A DNA stretch of 38,584 nucleotides from an uncultured Treponema sp. (GTDB lineage: Bacteria > Spirochaetota > Spirochaetia > Treponematales > Treponemataceae): the NCBI GenBank assembly GCA_945915085.1, contig CAMEET010000006.1, forward strand, positions 1 through 38,584. The letters run 5' to 3'. Shown one piece after another: positions 34,574-38,584 of this stretch (the stretch's first letter is position 1; every line of letters starts with the position of its first letter). A program made the position numbers and the translations under genes. Under the pieces are notes generated by a model. The model worked only from the letters and a program-made list of their open reading frames with translations. It searched no databases and was not told the origin of the DNA.

Positions 34574-34602
34574 ATTTTATAGATTTTTTTTAGCAACGTC
34601 AA
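34574..34602 (-). promoter_or_regulatory. Candidate gltB promoter
   Basis: Minus strand TTGACG (34597-34602) - 17 nt - TAAAAT (34574-34579), just upstream of the leader hairpin. Confidence 0.5.
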
Positions 34603-34630
34603 GTAAGAATTCCAACAATATAAATATGTT

Positions 34631-34996
34631 TCATTTCCATCCTTCCCAAGTCTTCTGAGCAAGCCCGACAGTTGCCAGCATTTTTCCGTTGCGGCAAACT
34701 GGATGCTTCATCAACTTAAGCTGATTCTCAAAAATTTTATCAGCCTTATCAACATCATCCAGATAGGCAATAGAAGCATAATCCTTAGATTTAGAATCAA
34801 TCAGCCGCTCAACAGCTTCCTGTCTGCTGCCAGTTTCGCGTGTAATTGCATCCAAAACACTTTCAAACTCACCACGGGACATTTCCTTTTCTTTCAAATC
34901 CACAAATTGGACAGGAATTCGCCTTTCAGCAAACCATCTTTGAGCTGTTTTTACATCAAAATTTTTAAGCGTTCCAAAAATCTGAATCATAACCAT
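34631..34996 (-). CDS. ArsC/Spx-family protein (apparently lacking the catalytic Cys)
   Basis: MIQIFGTLKNFDVKTAQRWFAERRIPVQFVDLKEKEMSRGEFESVL...; C-terminal MKHPVCRNGKMLATVG. Confidence 0.8.
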   Translation of the reverse strand: MVMIQIFGTLKNFDVKTAQRWFAERRIPVQFVDLKEKEMSRGEFESVLDAITRETGSRQEAVERLIDSKSKDYASIAYLDDVDKADKIFENQLKLMKHPVCRNGKMLATVGLAQKTWEGWK

Positions 34997-35023
34997 TCAT
35001 TTCCTTTTTTCATTTTCTCTCTT

Positions 35024-36586
35024 CTACTCAATCACCCACTCGGTCAGCTGCTTTTCTGCACTGGAATAATTTACACCCACTTTTACGATTTTCCGTCCAT
35101 CATTTTGATAAGCAATCGGATAATCCTTGCTGTTTATCTGTTCCAGTGCTTCTTTTGCAGTGCCGTCCATTTTAAACTCGAAGATGTAAATTGCATCTTT
35201 TTGCCAGACTACAGCGTCACTTCTGCCTTTACCGTTCTGCACTTCGCACAGGACAAATTCGCCCATCAGCTTGAAAATGAGCCACACAAATGCCTGACAG
35301 TTGAGCTCGTACTGTTTTTGGTTTGTCTGCTTTGGAGCGGCGGCGAAAATGTTGTTAATGCGCTCCATGAATTCATTCACTTTGCCGGCGCGGAGTTCTT
35401 TCAGAAAATTTACGATTTCGATTTTTTTATCGTCGTTGGGATATCCTGCATATAATGGAAGAAGACGTTTGTACATTCCGAATTTTACTTCTTCGTTTGG
35501 CAGGGCGATTGTGTAACTGTCAAAATCTGTTTCGTAGTTTTTAATTGTAAGGTAGCCTGTCTGATACAAAAGCGGAACCGGCTCTGTGGCATTCAAGCGG
35601 TATTCTTCGAGGGAGCGGGAGTCTACATCAATTCCTTCTTCCAGAGATTTGTAATCAAAACTCATGTCCAGCATCATTTTTGTAAGGAATGTCGGAGTTC
35701 CTGTAGAAAACCAGTAACTTCCAAAACGCAAATCTGAGAACGCTTTTAAGAGGCTGAAGGGATTGTAAATGTCGCTTTGAATTTCTTTGGAAAAATGGTA
35801 GCCGTCGTAATTCTTTTTAAGTTCGGCGATACATTCTTCTTTGGAACAGCCGTTTTTTTCTGCCATTGCTTCAATTTCAGGCTTGAAATTTGATTCAAGT
35901 TCAGCCTGAGAGATTCCACAGATTGCAGAATATTTTTCGGAAAGCGAAATGTCGTTCAAATTGTTCAAATCAGAAAAAATGCTCACTTTGTCAAAACGGG
36001 TAACGCCTGTAATAAAGACAAACTGCAAGTACTGGTCTTCGCCTTTAAGGTTGCCGTAAAAACCTTTCAGAACAGAACGGATTTTATCTTCAACTTCCTT
36101 ATTGTCTACATTCTGGAGTAAAGGTTTGTCGTATTCGTCCACAAGGACAACAACCTGCTGCCCTGTTTTTTTATAAGCGGCTTCTATAACATTCTTAAAT
36201 CTGATTGCAATATCTGTGGATTCTGTATTTTTTCCATAAATATTTTCAAGTCCAGAAAGAGTGTCGTCAATCTTAAGGATAACATCATCAACAGTTTCGT
36301 AATTTTTACCTGTAAAATCAAAATAAAAAACAGGATACTGCTTCCATTCGGTTTCAGTTTTGGAAATGGCAAGTCCTTCGAACAAATCTTTGCGCCCTTC
36401 AAAATAACTTTTGAGCGTGGAAAGAAAAAGCGACTTTCCGAAACGGCGGGGGCGGCTTAAAAAATAAGGTTTTCCATTTCGCACAAGACTGTCTATAAAT
36501 GCTGTTTTATCAACATAAACATAATTTTTTGTGCGGAGTTCTTCAAATGTCTGAATGCCGATTGGCAGGTATCGCGGTTTGTTCAT
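35024..36586 (-). CDS. AAA-ATPase-like / PD-(D/E)XK nuclease-like (DUF1703-type) protein
   Basis: MNKPRYLPIGIQTFEELRTKNYVYVDKTAFI, FLSRPRRFGKSLFLSTLKSYFEG, VVVLVDEYDKPLL, C-terminal GRSDAVVWQKDAIYIFEFKMDG. Confidence 0.9.
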   Translation of the reverse strand: MNKPRYLPIGIQTFEELRTKNYVYVDKTAFIDSLVRNGKPYFLSRPRRFGKSLFLSTLKSYFEGRKDLFEGLAISKTETEWKQYPVFYFDFTGKNYETVDDVILKIDDTLSGLENIYGKNTESTDIAIRFKNVIEAAYKKTGQQVVVLVDEYDKPLLQNVDNKEVEDKIRSVLKGFYGNLKGEDQYLQFVFITGVTRFDKVSIFSDLNNLNDISLSEKYSAICGISQAELESNFKPEIEAMAEKNGCSKEECIAELKKNYDGYHFSKEIQSDIYNPFSLLKAFSDLRFGSYWFSTGTPTFLTKMMLDMSFDYKSLEEGIDVDSRSLEEYRLNATEPVPLLYQTGYLTIKNYETDFDSYTIALPNEEVKFGMYKRLLPLYAGYPNDDKKIEIVNFLKELRAGKVNEFMERINNIFAAAPKQTNQKQYELNCQAFVWLIFKLMGEFVLCEVQNGKGRSDAVVWQKDAIYIFEFKMDGTAKEALEQINSKDYPIAYQNDGRKIVKVGVNYSSAEKQLTEWVIE

Positions 36587-36663
36587 ATTTATAATATAAC
36601 ATATTTTTGGGGAATTGTCAGTGTTGGAAGTGGGATAAAAGGTGAGTTTTTTAAGCAGGCGTT

Positions 36664-36788
36664 GCGGGCGGCGCTTGAGCCCGCTAGAAGGGGTGGCGGA
36701 CAAACCAACAAAGCGGAGAGAATGATCCAGCTTGCTGAAATCATTCTCGGAGCGACTTGGTTTGGGAGACAGGGGAAGGCTTTCCCCT
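36664..36788. other. G+C-richer structured intergenic element with several hairpins
   Basis: GCGGGC/GCCCGC (36664-36669/36679-36684); CAAACCAA/TTGGTTTG (36701-36708/36757-36764) enclosing GAGAATGAT/ATCATTCTC (36718-36726/36740-36748); AGGGGAA/TTCCCCT (36771-36777/36782-36788). Confidence 0.6.
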
Positions 36789-36898
36789 CCTTGGAGAAAA
36801 ATTTATGGGACTTTTTCTTTTTTTTTCTATGGTATATAATTATGCTTGATTTTTTTAATTATGGTAAATTGCCACGCGGTGGTCTTGCTGGAGGAAAT

Positions 36899-37693
36899 AT
36901 GATTTCTACAATAGCGAAAGGTTTATTGATTCCTTTTTTGGGAACGGCTTTGGGGTCGGCATGTGTTTTCTTTATGAAAAATAAAATGTCTGTCCGGCTT
37001 CAAAAATCGCTTTCTGGATTTGCAGCTGGTGTGATGATCGCGGCTTCGGTCTGGAGTCTTTTAATTCCTTCTATGAATCAGGCAGAAGATTTGGGAATGG
37101 GAAGGCTTTCTTTTATTCCGGCTGTTGTTGGTTTTTGTCTTGGAATGTTGTTTTTGCTTTTGCTTGATATTATTACTCCCCACATGCATATTAACGAAAC
37201 TGTGGAAGGCCCGAAAAGTAAACTTAAAAAATCTACGATGATGGTGCTTGCCGTAACACTTCACAATATTCCTGAAGGTATGGCTGTGGGTGTTCTGTAC
37301 GCAGGATGGTATACTGGTGCAGTTCATATCTCTGCTTCGGCTGCCCTTGCACTTGCCATTGGTATTGCTATTCAGAATTTTCCAGAAGGTGCAATTATTT
37401 CTATGCCACTTCATAGTAAAGGTCTTTCAAAATCAAAAGCATGTCTTTTTGGGGCTTTAACTGGAATTGTTGAACCTTTAGCTGGACTTCTTACTATTAT
37501 TTTGGCTAGATTTATAATTCCAGTTTTGCCATATCTTTTAAGTTTTGCGGCAGGGGCTATGATTTATGTGGTTGTCGAAGAACTGGTTCCAGAAATGGCA
37601 GCCGAAGAAGAAACCGTTCATTCAAATCTTGGAACGATTATGTTCATGATTGGTTTTTCCATTATGATGATGCTGGATGTGGCTTTGGGATGA
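36899..37693 (+). CDS. ZIP family metal transporter
   Basis: MISTIAKGLLIPFLGTALGSACVFF, LAVTLHNIPEGMAVGVL, AIGIAIQNFPEGAIISMPL; RBS GGAGG just upstream. The ORF track start at 36662 is not supported. Confidence 0.92.
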   Translation: MISTIAKGLLIPFLGTALGSACVFFMKNKMSVRLQKSLSGFAAGVMIAASVWSLLIPSMNQAEDLGMGRLSFIPAVVGFCLGMLFLLLLDIITPHMHINETVEGPKSKLKKSTMMVLAVTLHNIPEGMAVGVLYAGWYTGAVHISASAALALAIGIAIQNFPEGAIISMPLHSKGLSKSKACLFGALTGIVEPLAGLLTIILARFIIPVLPYLLSFAAGAMIYVVVEELVPEMAAEEETVHSNLGTIMFMIGFSIMMMLDVALG

Positions 37694-37733
37694 TAAAATG
37701 CAATACTCATAAAAATCAAATTTTATCTATTGT

Positions 37734-38584
37734 CTATTTTTTCCCTTTCATCATTTTGAAGATAACAAGGAATACAATCAGGATGACTGGGAAAATGCCA
37801 CCGGCGAAAAGTCCTGCCTGAAGATTGTCGCCGGTTTTTTGCGAAATCATTCCGACTGTACCAGGTCCTATTGCTCCGCCTAAATCTCCTGCCATTGCTA
37901 AAAGTGCAAACATTGCTGTTCCACCGGCCGGCAGTTTTTTGGAAGTTATGCTTAAAGTTCCCGGCCACATGATGCCTACTGAAAAACCGCACATTATACA
38001 ACCTGTTAATGCTATCAGTGGATTTTTGAAAAGTGACGCCAGTATGTAGCAGAAAATACAGAGGATTCCTGAACCTATCATGAATTTGGAAAGTTCAACT
38101 TTTTCTCCGAATTTTCCGTAGAAAACACGGCTGATTCCCATTGTTGCGGCAAAAAGGCAAGGTCCTGCAAGGTCGCACACTGTTTTTGAAAATCCTAATC
38201 CCGATTCTACAAATGCTGATGCCCATTGTGCCATGGAAAGTTCTGACGCACCTGAACACATCATAAGGATAACGGCAACGTAAAAAAGTGGTGTTTTAAA
38301 TAATTCCAGAATTTTCATTCCTTTGCCGTCGTCTACGAGTTTTTCGATTGGGCATGTTGCAAAGTTGTAAATGTTATAAAGAGGAATGAGTGCCCACATG
38401 CAGGAAATGATTTTCCAGTTTTTTATTCCGATCAATGTAAATAAAAGCGTGGAAATGAGAGTTACACCAAGCCATCCCCAGCAGTAAAAACTGTGCAAAA
38501 GGCTCATTGTTTTTTCTTTGTTTTCAAAAGGACATGCTTCGACTATCGGCGAACAAAGCACTTCGATTAATCCGCTTCCAATTG
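37734..38584 (-). CDS. MFS-type transporter (partial, N terminus beyond the window)
   Basis: Hydrophobic segments, ISRVFYGKFGEKVELSKFMIGSG, GFSVGIMWPGTLSI; frame stays open to the window edge (GSGLIEVLCSPIVEACPF...). Confidence 0.82.
   Translation of the reverse strand, partial: IGSGLIEVLCSPIVEACPFENKEKTMSLLHSFYCWGWLGVTLISTLLFTLIGIKNWKIISCMWALIPLYNIYNFATCPIEKLVDDGKGMKILELFKTPLFYVAVILMMCSGASELSMAQWASAFVESGLGFSKTVCDLAGPCLFAATMGISRVFYGKFGEKVELSKFMIGSGILCIFCYILASLFKNPLIALTGCIMCGFSVGIMWPGTLSITSKKLPAGGTAMFALLAMAGDLGGAIGPGTVGMISQKTGDNLQAGLFAGGIFPVILIVFLVIFKMMKGKK

Noticed and set aside
36662-36898. N-terminal extension of the ZIP transporter ORF in the track
   Set aside because: It translates the hairpin-rich intergenic element; a clear GGAGG + ATG at 36899 gives the expected ZIP N terminus.
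1-38584. tRNA or rRNA genes, prophage structural genes, IS transposases
   Set aside because: None recognised by eye on either strand; tRNAscan-SE and an IS search would be needed to exclude them formally.

Overview
The window looks like low-G+C spirochaete DNA, probably Treponema-like (judged from protein flavour; no search was run). The left arm (1-15 kb) is mostly housekeeping and metabolism: a CE1-like esterase lipoprotein, TatD nuclease, Na/Pi cotransporter, a lipoprotein with a possible permuted papain-like fold, YitT protein, GH51 arabinofuranosidase, UvrC, a D12-class adenine methylase and an M16 peptidase lipoprotein. The right arm (26.7-38.6 kb) carries purF, gltD, gltB, an ArsC/Spx-like protein, an AAA-ATPase-like/PD-(D/E)XK (DUF1703-type) protein, a ZIP transporter and an MFS transporter cut by the window edge. 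The centre (15.0-26.5 kb, all minus strand) is a composite type I restriction-modification island: hsdM > AlbA_2/Schlafen-like ATPase #2 > hsdS > small ORF > candidate ncRNA > Abi_2/AbiF HEPN protein > 32-codon hsdR'-hsdS' chimera > AlbA_2/Schlafen-like ATPase #1 > hsdR. The most interesting observations are: (1) the AbiF-like HEPN gene preceded by a short hairpin RNA unit with its own promoter and terminator (candidate RNA toxin-antitoxin); (2) an in-frame fusion scar joining an hsdR start to an hsdS end, suggesting two tandem type I systems collapsed into one; (3) two paralogous AlbA_2 proteins that each carry a perfect 12-bp tandem repeat encoding a different tetrapeptide (KWPE, NDRI) just before the C-terminal winged helix; (4) a cryptic 12-bp-periodic TTGC array just outside the hsdR 3' end; (5) structured intergenic elements upstream of the ZIP gene, upstream of gltB and between purF and gltD. 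Two patches of decayed sensor/response-regulator sequence were also found.
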